A stretch of 64,000 bases of DNA, taken from positions 1 to 64,000 of the forward strand of contig JACKMZ010000006.1 in NCBI GenBank assembly GCA_024235135.1, read 5' to 3'. The position numbers and the translations under genes were made by a program. Positions within the stretch are counted from its first letter, which is position 1. Every line of letters begins with the position of its first letter. Under the pieces are notes generated by a model. The model had not been told where the DNA came from, made no database searches, and saw nothing but the letters and a program-made list of their open reading frames with translations. The stretch is from Gammaproteobacteria bacterium (GTDB lineage Bacteria > Pseudomonadota > Gammaproteobacteria > Competibacterales > Competibacteraceae). Below are positions 37,512 to 46,546 of this stretch, one piece after another.

Positions 37512-38206
37512 ACCGACCTTTCGACTTGGTGGTGTTCGATTGGGACGGCACGTTAATGGATTCCACCGCGCACATCGTGGCATGCCTGCAAGCGGCGGCG
37601 GTGGACGTGGGTCTCACGCCGCCCGCGGAAGAAGCGGCTCGCAACATCATCGGCCTGAGTCTGCTGGAAGCCTGTCGAGCCCTGTTTCCGAACGGAGAAT
37701 TGGCCGATCCCGGTCTCTTGGCCGACGCCTATCGCAAACATTTTTTCGTAACCCCGCAACCGTCCCGCTTGTTCGCGGACGCCATTCCCATGGCCTCCAC
37801 TCTGCGCGATCAAGGGTATTTATTGGCGGTGGCCACGGGAAAAAGCCGTAGGGGGTTACAATCCGACCTGGAGGCCACGGGCTTTGGCCGTTGGCTGGAC
37901 GCCAGCCGCTGCGCCGATGAAACCGCCTCCAAACCCGACCCTCTGATGCTGCTGGAAATCCTCGAAGAGTTGGGGGTCGAAGCGCAACGCGCACTCATGG
38001 TGGGCGACACGGAGTATGATTTGGTTATGGCTCGCAATGCCGGTGTCCGGTCCATGGCGGTGAGTGGCGGCGCCCATGAATCCACGCGCCTGCTGGCCCA
38101 CCAGCCCCTGGCCTGCTTGGCCAGTTTGAGTGAGTTGCCCCAGACGCTGGCCGCCCTACCGATGCAATCAGCCGCTATTTTTTCGCTTAACGAGGACAAG
38201 CCATGA
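37508..38206 (+). CDS. HAD-family phosphatase (phosphoglycolate phosphatase-like)
   Basis: 232 residues. HAD motifs: I DWDGTLMDS (nucleophile D11, D13), II ATGKSRRG, III with K in ASKPDP, IV VGDTEYDLVMA. A helical cap lies between motifs I and II (subfamily IA). ATGA overlaps with rluC upstream and with the peptidase gene downstream imply one transcript. Similar genes next to rluC are often annotated Gph-like, but the substrate is not established. Confidence 0.9.
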   Translation: MNRPFDLVVFDWDGTLMDSTAHIVACLQAAAVDVGLTPPAEEAARNIIGLSLLEACRALFPNGELADPGLLADAYRKHFFVTPQPSRLFADAIPMASTLRDQGYLLAVATGKSRRGLQSDLEATGFGRWLDASRCADETASKPDPLMLLEILEELGVEAQRALMVGDTEYDLVMARNAGVRSMAVSGGAHESTRLLAHQPLACLASLSELPQTLAALPMQSAAIFSLNEDKP

Positions 38207-39180
38207 CTGAACTCGGCCAATCGCCCAATGGATCTTCGGCTTCGCGGGATGAAACCTGGGCACGGGAAACGCTCAGCCGCCTGGCTTTCGCCGCCGTGGT
38301 GGAACAGCGCCGTAGCCGGCGTTGGGGAATTTTTTTCAAGCTGTTGTTCCTCCTGTATTTGATAGCAATTCTGGTGCTGGCCACCTTGCCTTTGGATATG
38401 ACCCAAGTCGATCGTGGGCACCGGCACACCGCGCTGATCAATGTGGAGGGTTTGATCGCCGCCGACGCGGAGGCCACGGCGGCAAACGTGGTGGCCGGCT
38501 TGCGCGAAGCTTTCAAGAACGAACACGTCGCCGGGGTAATCCTATCCATCAACAGTCCCGGCGGCAGCCCTGTACAAGCGGGTGAAATGTACGACGAGAT
38601 CATGCGTCTGCGGAAAGAACATCCGACCATCCCGGTTTACGCGGTCGCCAGTGACGTTTGTGCTTCGGGGGGTTACTACGTCGCCGCCGCGGCCCAGAAA
38701 ATCTTCGCCAACAAGGCCAGTATCATCGGGTCGATAGGCGTGCGCACCGACGGCTTCGGCTTCGAGGATGCCATGGCCAAGCTGGGCATTTCCCGCCGTC
38801 TTTACACCGCCGGTTCCCACAAGGGCTTTCTCGACCCTTTTCTACCACCGCGTCCCGAGGACATCGCGCATATTCAAGGGATGCTCGATGAGATCCATCA
38901 GCAATTCATCGACGCCGTGCGCGCGGGGCGAGGCGATCGCCTCAAGGACAATCCGGACCTGTTCAGTGGGTTGGTATGGACGGGCGAGAAAAGTGTGGAA
39001 CTTGGCTTGATCGACGGTCTGGCGGATATTCGCCAAGTCGCCAAAGAGGAATTCAAGGCGGAAAAAATCGTCGATTACACGCAACGGCCGAAAGTGCTGG
39101 AACGCATCTTAACCGGGGTCGAAACCGCCATACAGGGTTGGTCCGGAACCATCGGACTGAGCGCGCCTAAGTTGCAGTGA
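38203..39180 (+). CDS. sppA: S49-family signal peptide peptidase (SppA-like)
   Basis: 325 residues. A single membrane anchor (~42-63) follows a cytoplasmic N-terminus; the rest is periplasmic. The single S49 domain has SINSPGGSP (oxyanion region), the nucleophile Ser in CASGGYYVAAAA and the downstream Lys-containing KASIIGSIGV block. It is about half the length of E. coli SppA, as in the short SppA36 type. It is expected to cleave leftover signal peptides in the membrane. Translationally coupled to the HAD gene by ATGA. Confidence 0.92.
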   Translation: MTELGQSPNGSSASRDETWARETLSRLAFAAVVEQRRSRRWGIFFKLLFLLYLIAILVLATLPLDMTQVDRGHRHTALINVEGLIAADAEATAANVVAGLREAFKNEHVAGVILSINSPGGSPVQAGEMYDEIMRLRKEHPTIPVYAVASDVCASGGYYVAAAAQKIFANKASIIGSIGVRTDGFGFEDAMAKLGISRRLYTAGSHKGFLDPFLPPRPEDIAHIQGMLDEIHQQFIDAVRAGRGDRLKDNPDLFSGLVWTGEKSVELGLIDGLADIRQVAKEEFKAEKIVDYTQRPKVLERILTGVETAIQGWSGTIGLSAPKLQ

Positions 39181-39257
39181 AGTCAGACGCTCGAATCCGT
39201 CCTGCTCGCCACCGCCACTACAGTCACCCGATTCTTCAACCACACGGCTGAAATTCG

Positions 39258-39884
39258 ATGGCCAATCTCATCACCCTGGGGAGACTGGTGCTGTTGTTCG
39301 TGTTGGTCGGCTTGACCTACGCGCAATCCTTGCTCGCCCAGATCAGTGCGTTTTTTCTGCTCATCCTGATTTTCGTCATGGACGGCCTGGATGGCTGGGT
39401 AGCGCGCCGACGGGGCGAAACGTCGTTGTTCGGTTCGCTGTTCGACATTGCCGCCGACCGCGTCGTGGAAAACGTTCTTTGGGTGGTGCTGGCCCATCAA
39501 CACCGGGTTCCCATCTGGGTGGCGCTGGTTTTTCTGGTGCGCGGTCTTTTGGTGGATTCGATACGCGCCGCCGGCGCCTCCGAACAACGACGGCCGTTCG
39601 ACATGATCCATGGCCGTTTCGGCCGTTTTCTGGTTGCCGGCCGGTTCATGCGTATTTTCTACGCCGTGGTCAAGGCCATCGCATTTTCCTGGCTGCTGCT
39701 GATGCCCATCGTCGCACAGGTGTTGCCGAGTCTGTGGGCCGCCTGGAGCGGGGTTCTGGATACGATCGGTCTGGCTTTGGTCTTGATCGCGGTCTTGCTG
39801 TGTATCGCGCGCGGGCTGCCTGTCGTTTTGGAATTCACGCAGCGGATCGATCAGCGAGCCCCCCCTATTTCCCCGTCCTCATGA
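39258..39884 (+). CDS. CDP-alcohol phosphatidyltransferase family protein
   Basis: 208 residues, about five or six membrane segments. The family signature D-G-x2-A-R-x8-G-x3-D-x3-D is exact in DGWVARRRGETSLFG followed by SLFDIAAD, with all metal Asp residues. These enzymes move a phosphatidyl or similar group from a CDP-linked donor to an alcohol in phospholipid synthesis. The acceptor (glycerol-phosphate, inositol, choline or other) cannot be told from the motif. It overlaps the next HAD gene by ATGA, so the two may act in sequence, as PgsA-like and phosphatase pairs do. Confidence 0.9.
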   Translation: MANLITLGRLVLLFVLVGLTYAQSLLAQISAFFLLILIFVMDGLDGWVARRRGETSLFGSLFDIAADRVVENVLWVVLAHQHRVPIWVALVFLVRGLLVDSIRAAGASEQRRPFDMIHGRFGRFLVAGRFMRIFYAVVKAIAFSWLLLMPIVAQVLPSLWAAWSGVLDTIGLALVLIAVLLCIARGLPVVLEFTQRIDQRAPPISPSS

Positions 39885-40531
39885 AATTGGCTCTATTCGA
39901 CGTGGATGGCACGCTCGTGCAGGGCCTGAGCACTGAATTGTCGTTCGCGGCCAATCTTTGGCGCCACGGACGAATCGGTCCGGCCCAGCTTCTGGCCTGG
40001 CTAGCGTTCGCACTGCGTGAGTTGCCGCGCTACGGCCGCGCGGTCAACGGGAAGAACAAAGCCTATCTATCCGGGCTGGAAAGCGCCACGGTCGCCGACT
40101 GGGCGAGGACCTTCGTATTCCAGGAGCTTCCCCATAAACTGTGCCCAGCCGTCGTCGCACGGCTGCAAGATCATAAGCAGGCAGGGGATCGTGTCGTATT
40201 ACTGACCGGCACGGCCAATTTTCTGGCCGCGCCCTTGGCGGAACGGCTCGGTGCGGACGATTATCGGGCCGCCTGCTATGCCACGCGCGCCGGACGGTTC
40301 GTGGCCCAGCCGCCGCTGATACATCCCCACGGCGCCGAAAAACTGCGTATCGCTCAAGAGCTCTGCGTGCAGCAAGGCACCCATTTGCGTGAGGTCGTCG
40401 CCTATGCCGATCATCCCTCGGATAGGCGACTACTGAGCGCCGTCGGCCATCCCGTGGTGGTCGGCTACAACCGCCGGCTACGCGCCGAAGCTCACAGCCG
40501 CGGCTGGGAACAAATCGCGGGCTGCGGCTGA
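39881..40531 (+). CDS. HAD-superfamily phosphatase (SerB-like, subfamily IB)
   Basis: 216 residues from ATG 39881, which overlaps the preceding stop. Motif I is FDVDGTLVQG (D7, D9), motif II LLTGTANF, motif IV AYADHPSDRRLL. The helical cap is of the IB type seen in phosphoserine phosphatase and acyl-phosphate hydrolases. Coupling to a CDP-alcohol phosphatidyltransferase suggests it dephosphorylates a lipid or head-group intermediate such as phosphatidylglycerophosphate; this is inference. Confidence 0.8.
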   Translation: MKLALFDVDGTLVQGLSTELSFAANLWRHGRIGPAQLLAWLAFALRELPRYGRAVNGKNKAYLSGLESATVADWARTFVFQELPHKLCPAVVARLQDHKQAGDRVVLLTGTANFLAAPLAERLGADDYRAACYATRAGRFVAQPPLIHPHGAEKLRIAQELCVQQGTHLREVVAYADHPSDRRLLSAVGHPVVVGYNRRLRAEAHSRGWEQIAGCG

Positions 40532-40548
40532 TCGCTCGCGCCGCACGA

Positions 40549-43407
40549 TCATTGAAGAACGGCAAGAGCCCGCCGGAAGCGTTCGCTCAAGGCGCTTTCC
40601 TGATCCGGGAGCACGCCCAACACATACCAGGCTTCCTCAATGCGGCGGATTTCATCGTCCATGCTCGTATCCTGGGTATTTTCCCGCCGTCCCAGCGTTT
40701 CCGACAAACGGGAGACCTGGCACTCCATGCGCGCCTGGGCGAATTCCGGGGGTGAATCGACCCCCGCGGCGATCTCCATGCGCAAGCATAGCTTTTGCTT
40801 CTGCTCCAAATTGTCCAGCAGCCTCTGCAATAAATCCTGGCGATGTGCGCCGCCCTCGTGCAAGGCTCGACAGGCCACATCGAAGCGTTTCTGAATAGCA
40901 TCGGCCAGCGACGACTCCATGTTGGGCAACCTTTGCCATTTCTCCTGGGCCGCCGTCAGGACGGTCAGGGCCTCATCGGTGGGGTTGCACGACAATTCTT
41001 CGAGACGAACACAGAGCCTTGCGCGCTCATGGAGGGCGTTCAGCGCCTGGCGACGTTCCGCGCGTCGCAACCGGCGGATATGTTCCTCGGCGCGTTCCAC
41101 GGCCGTTTCCATGCGCTTTTCGATCGGCCGGTAAGCGCTTTTCGGCACCTGGCCTACGGTTGTCCATTCCTCACGGATCTGGCGCAGACGTGATTCAGTC
41201 CGGGCCGGGTCCGGCTGATCCTCGTCACCGACCAACGCTTCAACGGCTTCACACAACGATTGCTTGCACTCCAGATTCACTTCGCGGGCGGCGTCGGCCG
41301 CCTGATGTTCCGCCTGGCGCCGTTCGAAAGCGGCGTCACAGGCCGCGCGGAACTGTTGCCATAAGTTTTGCTCCTCGCGACGGTTGGCTTGCACGACGGG
41401 ATGCCACTGGGTTTGAGCCTGTTTGGCGGCTTCGACCGCCGCCTGGGCATCGGAACCGTTAGTCAGCTCTTGCACTTGACTGATCAACTGCCGGCGACGG
41501 TTGATCTCCCGGTCCCGCTCCTTTTGCAAATGACCATCCAGGCGCTTGAGCGCCGTTTCGAAGCGCCGATCCAAGGTTTTCTTGTCGGCACGATTGACCG
41601 GACCCAGCTTGTGCCAGCGTTTTTGCGCATCGCGCCACAGCCGGTCGGTTTCCTGCCAATCCACCTGCCGCCAGTCGGTGTTGGCTTCGTAGTCTTCCAA
41701 TTGCTGGCAAAGGGCCTGTTTCTTCCCCAGATTCCGCTGGCGCTCCTGATTCTGTTCCTGGAAATAAGTCTGGCAAGGTTCATAAGCCTGTTCGCAGGCT
41801 TTGTCGAAACGCTTCCACAGATTTCTGGAAGCGGCCCCCTCGGCGCCGTCGAGATGTTTCCAGGAAAGTCGCAGATCCTTGATGCGCTGGGCGGTATCCT
41901 GCGGCGCGCTGGCATCGTTCAACAACCGTTCCGCTTCCTCGCAAAGCTGTTCACGGGCTTGATGGGTACCCCAACGTCGCCAACCCCGCAATTCTCCCAA
42001 GCGCGGTGCGCACTCTTCCAACCGACTCTCCAATTGGGCCATTTGCTGGCGCGACAGGGCGATATTCCGCTTCAGATCGTGGCGGGCCTGCTTATGCAAG
42101 TCGATGGCTTTCTGCAACTCCCCGGCTTCCAACGTGTGTTCCACGGCGTCGACCTGCTCCTGCAACTCCCGCCATTCCTGGTCGCGGCGCTCGCCTTGCC
42201 GTTGCAGGCGTACTCGCAGCTTTTCCAGGGCGGCGTCGAATTCATCTTGCAAATGCGTGCTCAGACTACCGGTTTCGGGACGTTCCAGGCTGGTCCACTG
42301 GTGCTTCAGCGCGGTAATATCGTTCGCCAGCACCTGCCCCGGTTGTTTGGCCAGTTCGTCGGCCTGCCGTAGAACCTGCCGCAAGCGCGCGGCGCGCTCG
42401 TGATTACGCTGCAACACCCGCTCCCGTTCCCTGATAGCGTTCAGTGCGTCGTCGTGCCGTTGGGCCAGGCGGCGGCCTTCGATATCTTCGACGACCGGCT
42501 CACCATCCCACGACGGCTGGGCCTCACCCAGAATCGCTTCCACGGACTCGGCCAGTGTCGGCGTCCATTCATTTTCGCCGCGCAAGCGTTCGGCGCAGGA
42601 TTCCAGGATGGCGCAAGCCTCCAGGCGGGCGTTCCGTTGCGTGGCGCTACGCTGGCGTTCGTCCAGAAAACGAGCCTTGGCCTGCGCATAGCGGGTTTTC
42701 AAGAGGTCGTCGGCGCAATCCTGGACCGGTTGCCACTCCGCTTCCAAACGGGGAAAACGCCCGGCGTTGGGACCAGCCGCGCCATCCCAGGTCAGCTTTT
42801 CCATTTCCTCACATAAGTGCACGGCCTGGGCCGTGCGTAATTGCTCGTCGCGCACGGCGTCCAAACGCTCGCGAGTGGTGCGGAATATCCGCTTGTCGCG
42901 ATTGCGGCTGTGTTTGGCGATTTCCTCAAGCAACGCGGTTTGATGCACGCCAGCCAGGGCCGCGAAGCGCACATTCGCCGCAGGATCGCTCATGGCGATT
43001 CGCGTCAATAGGTTTTCATCGTCGATGCGCGCCAAAGCGGCCAGACGCAGTTCGGCCTCCTTAGCCTGCATGACGAGAAATTCCACCAGACCGGCATCCA
43101 GGGAAGGCAACAACCCCAGACGCTCTTGCACGCTGGATTTCTGCGGTTCCGCGCCGGCCAGCAGATCACGATAGCGATTGTTGGCGGTATCCCGTACCTC
43201 CGGGCTGCTATCCGCCGTGGCGACTTGTAGCAAAAGTGGCAAACTGGTGAGTTTGTTCACGGCCGCGCGGCGGATCGTGGGGTCCTCGTCACGCTGGGCA
43301 TATTCGACCAGACCGGGATCACCCGAGGCCAGCTTTTGCAATGCCTGCAAACGCGACCGGGGATCGTTCTGCTGCGATTTTGGCCGAAAAAAACGATTCA
43401 AGATCAT
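40549..43407 (-). CDS. Large HEAT/DUF349 repeat protein
   Basis: 952 residues, soluble, no signal peptide. The N-terminal ~170 residues are HEAT-like (DPTIRRAAVNKLTSL, SPEVRDTANNRYRDLL). From about 200 to the end come multiple DUF349 units, marked by repeated W-x-x-L/V and (W)-(K/R)-x-(F)-(D/K)-x-(A)-C patterns such as LWKRFDKACEQAYE and LWQQFRAACDAAFERR. Whole stretches are highly charged and coiled-coil-like. DUF349 proteins have been linked to RNA-binding or chaperone-like roles, but none is firmly established, so I leave function open. Stops 18 nt from the convergent HAD gene. Confidence 0.85.
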   Translation of the reverse strand: MILNRFFRPKSQQNDPRSRLQALQKLASGDPGLVEYAQRDEDPTIRRAAVNKLTSLPLLLQVATADSSPEVRDTANNRYRDLLAGAEPQKSSVQERLGLLPSLDAGLVEFLVMQAKEAELRLAALARIDDENLLTRIAMSDPAANVRFAALAGVHQTALLEEIAKHSRNRDKRIFRTTRERLDAVRDEQLRTAQAVHLCEEMEKLTWDGAAGPNAGRFPRLEAEWQPVQDCADDLLKTRYAQAKARFLDERQRSATQRNARLEACAILESCAERLRGENEWTPTLAESVEAILGEAQPSWDGEPVVEDIEGRRLAQRHDDALNAIRERERVLQRNHERAARLRQVLRQADELAKQPGQVLANDITALKHQWTSLERPETGSLSTHLQDEFDAALEKLRVRLQRQGERRDQEWRELQEQVDAVEHTLEAGELQKAIDLHKQARHDLKRNIALSRQQMAQLESRLEECAPRLGELRGWRRWGTHQAREQLCEEAERLLNDASAPQDTAQRIKDLRLSWKHLDGAEGAASRNLWKRFDKACEQAYEPCQTYFQEQNQERQRNLGKKQALCQQLEDYEANTDWRQVDWQETDRLWRDAQKRWHKLGPVNRADKKTLDRRFETALKRLDGHLQKERDREINRRRQLISQVQELTNGSDAQAAVEAAKQAQTQWHPVVQANRREEQNLWQQFRAACDAAFERRQAEHQAADAAREVNLECKQSLCEAVEALVGDEDQPDPARTESRLRQIREEWTTVGQVPKSAYRPIEKRMETAVERAEEHIRRLRRAERRQALNALHERARLCVRLEELSCNPTDEALTVLTAAQEKWQRLPNMESSLADAIQKRFDVACRALHEGGAHRQDLLQRLLDNLEQKQKLCLRMEIAAGVDSPPEFAQARMECQVSRLSETLGRRENTQDTSMDDEIRRIEEAWYVLGVLPDQESALSERFRRALAVLQ

Positions 43408-43586
43408 GGCGGTAGGTTCTCGGTGTCCTGTATCCTGTGATTGGTCTTAGGAACCTTAATCACCAAGCATCCAGTTGATCAGCGGGGATGGGTTCGAATT
43501 TTGTAATATAAATCATATACGATTTCAGCGGGAATTTTCCGCGAGGATGGTAGGGGCAAAGGCGGGGTTAAACGGGATGCGGCAGG
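43408..43586 (-). promoter_or_regulatory. Short AT-rich region upstream of the DUF349 gene
   Basis: 179 bp between the ThiF-like gene stop and the DUF349 gene start. An AT-rich core around 43500-43520 contains TATATT on the minus strand (43510-43505), a possible -10 box, without a good -35. Otherwise nothing is seen. Confidence 0.3.
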
Positions 43587-44225
43587 CTAATCCGCCCAGG
43601 GGCGAATGGCGAAGTCGTCGAGCGTGATGGAATAACTGCGCTGTTGCGCCGTGGCGATAAAGGAGAGAATCGCTTCGCAGGCCACCGCCGTCGTCAACAG
43701 GACCAGATTGCGGGCCAGCGGATAATCACAAATATCGTCCTGGACCGCAGAAGGAACCCGATAGACCGCGTTCCAAACCACTTCCCCGTAGGCATCAGCC
43801 AGCCCCGCGTGAATGCACGGCGTGTCGGTACGTGCGCACCAGTCGTGCACCCATCCGCGGGAAACGCTGTTGTCGAAGGCATCCACGACCAGCGCGCTTC
43901 CGCCGAGCAACCGCGCGACAGTACGCGCATCCAGGGTTTTGCATTCGGCCTGAACGCGCGTGCCCAAGGCACGATACAGACTGTGGGCCAGGATGCTGGC
44001 CTTGAAGGCGCCGATGTCGGCTCGCTGATAGGGCTGGGTGGATAGATTCCGTTCTTCGATCCGATCGTGATCGATGAGCTTGATCCGACCGCAACCGGTG
44101 CGGGCCAGACTCTCGGCAATCTGGCCCCCCAACGCACCCGCCCCACAAATCGTGATGGCGAACGCCCGCAAGCGATCCAGCAGTTCGCGTCCCCTGTGCA
44201 ACTCTTCGTGAAAAAAGGCGGACAC
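43587..44225 (-). CDS. ThiF/E1-like adenylating enzyme
   Basis: About 212 residues from GTG 44225; an ATG at 44318 would overlap the upstream gene by 40 nt and adds a basic, poorly structured leader. The Rossmann-like ATP site is complete: ITICGAGALGGQIAESLA, acidic LIDHDRIEERN with the Arg, Q in STQPYQR, and Lys in GAFKASILA. A DNSVSR block is followed by HAGLADAYGEVVW and DDICDYPLARNL. No zinc CxxC pair is seen. The E1/ThiF fold adenylates a C-terminal carboxylate of a small protein or metabolite. No ubiquitin-like or sulfur-carrier gene is nearby, so the target is unknown. Downstream of the secreted HEAT-like gene. Confidence 0.8.
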   Translation of the reverse strand: MSAFFHEELHRGRELLDRLRAFAITICGAGALGGQIAESLARTGCGRIKLIDHDRIEERNLSTQPYQRADIGAFKASILAHSLYRALGTRVQAECKTLDARTVARLLGGSALVVDAFDNSVSRGWVHDWCARTDTPCIHAGLADAYGEVVWNAVYRVPSAVQDDICDYPLARNLVLLTTAVACEAILSFIATAQQRSYSITLDDFAIRPWAD

Positions 44226-44278
44226 GGGATACTCGACGCGGTTACTGGCTCGCTGCGGATGGCGGCATTTCCGTTTGC

Positions 44279-44953
44279 TCAGTCCATGGAAAAATCGGCC
44301 GCCTTCTCGGCGTCCCAACGTTTGTGGCCGGACTTGATGAGATCGGTCAGCGGCTTAAAGCGGTCCTCCTGGGCGAGATCCGGGTATTGCCGGGCATATT
44401 GCGCCACAACGGCCAGGGCAATTTCGTCGTTGAGGATCGCTTCCAGAGTCACGGCGCCTAGCTGAAACGCGGTACTGTCCGGCGCCGCAACGCGGGCCAG
44501 TTCCAACAAAGGGTTGACGGCGGGCAGGCCGATCTTGGACAAGGCGACGGCGGCTGGGAAAGCATACCAATGGGGATCATCCTCATCGGAAAGCAGGGAA
44601 AACGTCGAATTCCGGACCGCGAGCAACTGCGTTAGCAGTGGAGCGGCTTCCACGACCCTCAGGTCGCCCAACAGGGCGATGGCGAACCATTCCCGGCTGT
44701 TGGGGGTTATCCTGAGTCGGCCACTCAAATTTTCCTTCTGCTCGGTAACAATCTCCATCAAGGTCTGGATATCGGCCTCATGCCGGGCTCGATAATCAAC
44801 AACCGTTTTCTCCAACTCGGAACCGGACTCGGTGCGCAGTACGGAAAGCATGGAGTTTGGGGTAGTCTGGGCCATGGTCTGTGGCACTCCTAATTCCAAG
44901 GTTAATGCGACGACCGCTGCGAGGAGCGGAATCATCCAATGGGCGCTTTTCAT
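44279..44953 (-). CDS. Secreted HEAT-repeat-like protein
   Basis: 224 residues. ATG 44953 gives a clear signal peptide ending near TMAQ-T; an upstream alternative would bury it. The mature protein is helical with HEAT-type turns (FAIALLGDLRVVEAAPLLTQLL; FPAAVALSKIGLPAVNPLLEL). A periplasmic scaffold role fits the fold but no partner is evident. It precedes the ThiF-like gene on the same strand (about 53 nt to the GTG, or overlapping its longer form). Confidence 0.75.
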   Translation of the reverse strand: MKSAHWMIPLLAAVVALTLELGVPQTMAQTTPNSMLSVLRTESGSELEKTVVDYRARHEADIQTLMEIVTEQKENLSGRLRITPNSREWFAIALLGDLRVVEAAPLLTQLLAVRNSTFSLLSDEDDPHWYAFPAAVALSKIGLPAVNPLLELARVAAPDSTAFQLGAVTLEAILNDEIALAVVAQYARQYPDLAQEDRFKPLTDLIKSGHKRWDAEKAADFSMD

Positions 44954-45052
44954 AGTCGTCACTGAACGGGTCGACTCAAGGATAACGCCAAAGTCAGGGC
45001 GCAATTGCGCCAGGCGATTTCCGTCGAGAGAACACCGCGTTGCATCGCCGCG

Positions 45053-46270
45053 TTAGAATCCACTGTTGTCGAGCGCTTTGTTACTACCGTTGTTCTTCCA
45101 TTTTCCGGCCTCTTTCTTGACTTTGTAATGGACGCGCCAGGGAAAATAATTGGAAATCAGATACCATTTACTATTGATCTCCAAACGCGTGAATTCCAGG
45201 AAATGCAAGCGCCATTCAACGGTGTTGCCATTCGCGCCATCGGCATGGCGTATATTCCGTGTCGGTCTGTCGATTCCCCAAAGCTTGCCGCTGTGGGGAG
45301 CCGTATAAGGATCGTTATCCTCGTCACCGACGCCCGCATCGTCATTGCCGACCACCAGCAAATCCCTGAAAGAGATGGCCCCGGCGCCGCCGGGTCGCCC
45401 ATCGCCATCGCTCATGCTGGGAAAATTGTGAAAATTGCCGTGAAACGAGGGATCACCGGGTAGCGCGACACCCGCGGGATTCAGCGTCTTCTTGCGAATT
45501 TTTCTTGAGCTATCCCACTTCTTGTCAGCCCCGCCCGTCAGCAGATCGCCCTTGTGATTCAGCCCCCCTACGGGTGGTGCCGGGCTGGCGTTACCGCCCG
45601 ACAAATCGGGCCGGTCGACGGCCGTGATAATTTCAGCCGGTTTGATGTCGTGGAGAAACTCATAGCCCATTTTGACCCTGAAGAACGTTCCCTTATCTCC
45701 CGTGTCGGGCGTCGCGTCCGTGGCGCTGATGTCCGCCCAGACGATCCACACATTGAGTTCAGCCACCACCGCACCGGTGGCCTTGTCCTTGATCTTGACC
45801 CGGAAACGGCCCGGAGCGGAACGCGATACCGTGGCTTTGTGAGCGGCGCCGGGAATCGGGACGGCGCCTTCCCACATGAATTTGCTCGCGAAATCGGTGC
45901 TGTCGCTGGCCTTGAGCGTCACGAACGGCGACATCGATTGCATCCCGAAGGGCCAGGACCCGAAGAGGCTCATCAAGGGCGACACGCGCGGTGAGACATA
46001 GTGTTTTTGTCCGGCAGCGCCGCGATTGCTGGGAATCAAGTCACCGGTCTGACCCCGTTGATTGTCGTCCGGTTCGATGGTGACCGGGGTCGCGGGCGCG
46101 CCGCCGGGAATCATGATCACATCGCCCGGATAGATGAGATTCGGATTTGGCCGTTTGGCGCGGAAAGCCACGTTGTCCGGGTGATTATAAATATCCTGCC
46201 AGCGCATACCGTGACGGCTGGCTATCGCCGACAAAGTATCGCCTGCTTTCACAGTGTAAGGAGTCGACAT
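45053..46270 (-). CDS. LysM-domain protein of unknown function, copy 1
   Basis: 405 residues, no signal peptide. Residues ~3-55 are a LysM domain (YTVKAGDTLSAIASRHG, then NLIYPGDVIMIPG), with an inserted NHPDN stretch. The middle (~90-200) is beta-rich, ending WIVWADISATD. The C-terminal ~190 residues contain Asp/Gly-rich segments (DGDGRPGG, GNDDAGVGDEDNDPYT) that look able to bind calcium, then EWRLHFLEFTRLEI and FPWRVHYKVKKE. It is the sister of the next upstream gene (about 70 differences, no gaps). LysM proteins without a signal peptide occur with type VI or contractile secretion, but no such genes are visible here. Confidence 0.85.
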   Translation of the reverse strand: MSTPYTVKAGDTLSAIASRHGMRWQDIYNHPDNVAFRAKRPNPNLIYPGDVIMIPGGAPATPVTIEPDDNQRGQTGDLIPSNRGAAGQKHYVSPRVSPLMSLFGSWPFGMQSMSPFVTLKASDSTDFASKFMWEGAVPIPGAAHKATVSRSAPGRFRVKIKDKATGAVVAELNVWIVWADISATDATPDTGDKGTFFRVKMGYEFLHDIKPAEIITAVDRPDLSGGNASPAPPVGGLNHKGDLLTGGADKKWDSSRKIRKKTLNPAGVALPGDPSFHGNFHNFPSMSDGDGRPGGAGAISFRDLLVVGNDDAGVGDEDNDPYTAPHSGKLWGIDRPTRNIRHADGANGNTVEWRLHFLEFTRLEINSKWYLISNYFPWRVHYKVKKEAGKWKNNGSNKALDNSGF

Positions 46271-46546
46271 TATGAGAGCCTCCGCCTTAATAAGGTTGTA
46301 ACCGCCTACTAATTTACACCGAAATAAAATTCTATCTTAACTTTATCAATCCATTGGTTCGACTGGATGATGATGGTAATTTATTAAAAACAATACGGGT
46401 TAAATCAGCCATCAAGAATTACAAACAGCCGCATCGACTTACCTTTAATTGAATTAATCAATCATTCATTGCCAAGACCTATCAAATACCGTTTCGATGA
46501 TGCTCCTGCATTGGGAACTTCCTAATCAGAAATATCTCGAAAAAGA
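46271..46546 (-). promoter_or_regulatory. AT-rich spacer between the two LysM genes
   Basis: 276 bp, markedly richer in A and T than the flanking genes. On the minus strand a TTGATA lies in the half nearest copy 1, but no good -10 follows at 17 nt. GGCGGAGGC about 9 nt before the copy 1 ATG is a good ribosome site. No further gene is seen. Confidence 0.4.

Noticed and set aside
43587..44318. ATG 44318 as the start of the ThiF-like protein
   Set aside because: It would overlap the secreted HEAT gene by 40 nt and add a basic leader not expected for the family; GTG 44225 is preferred, though not proven.
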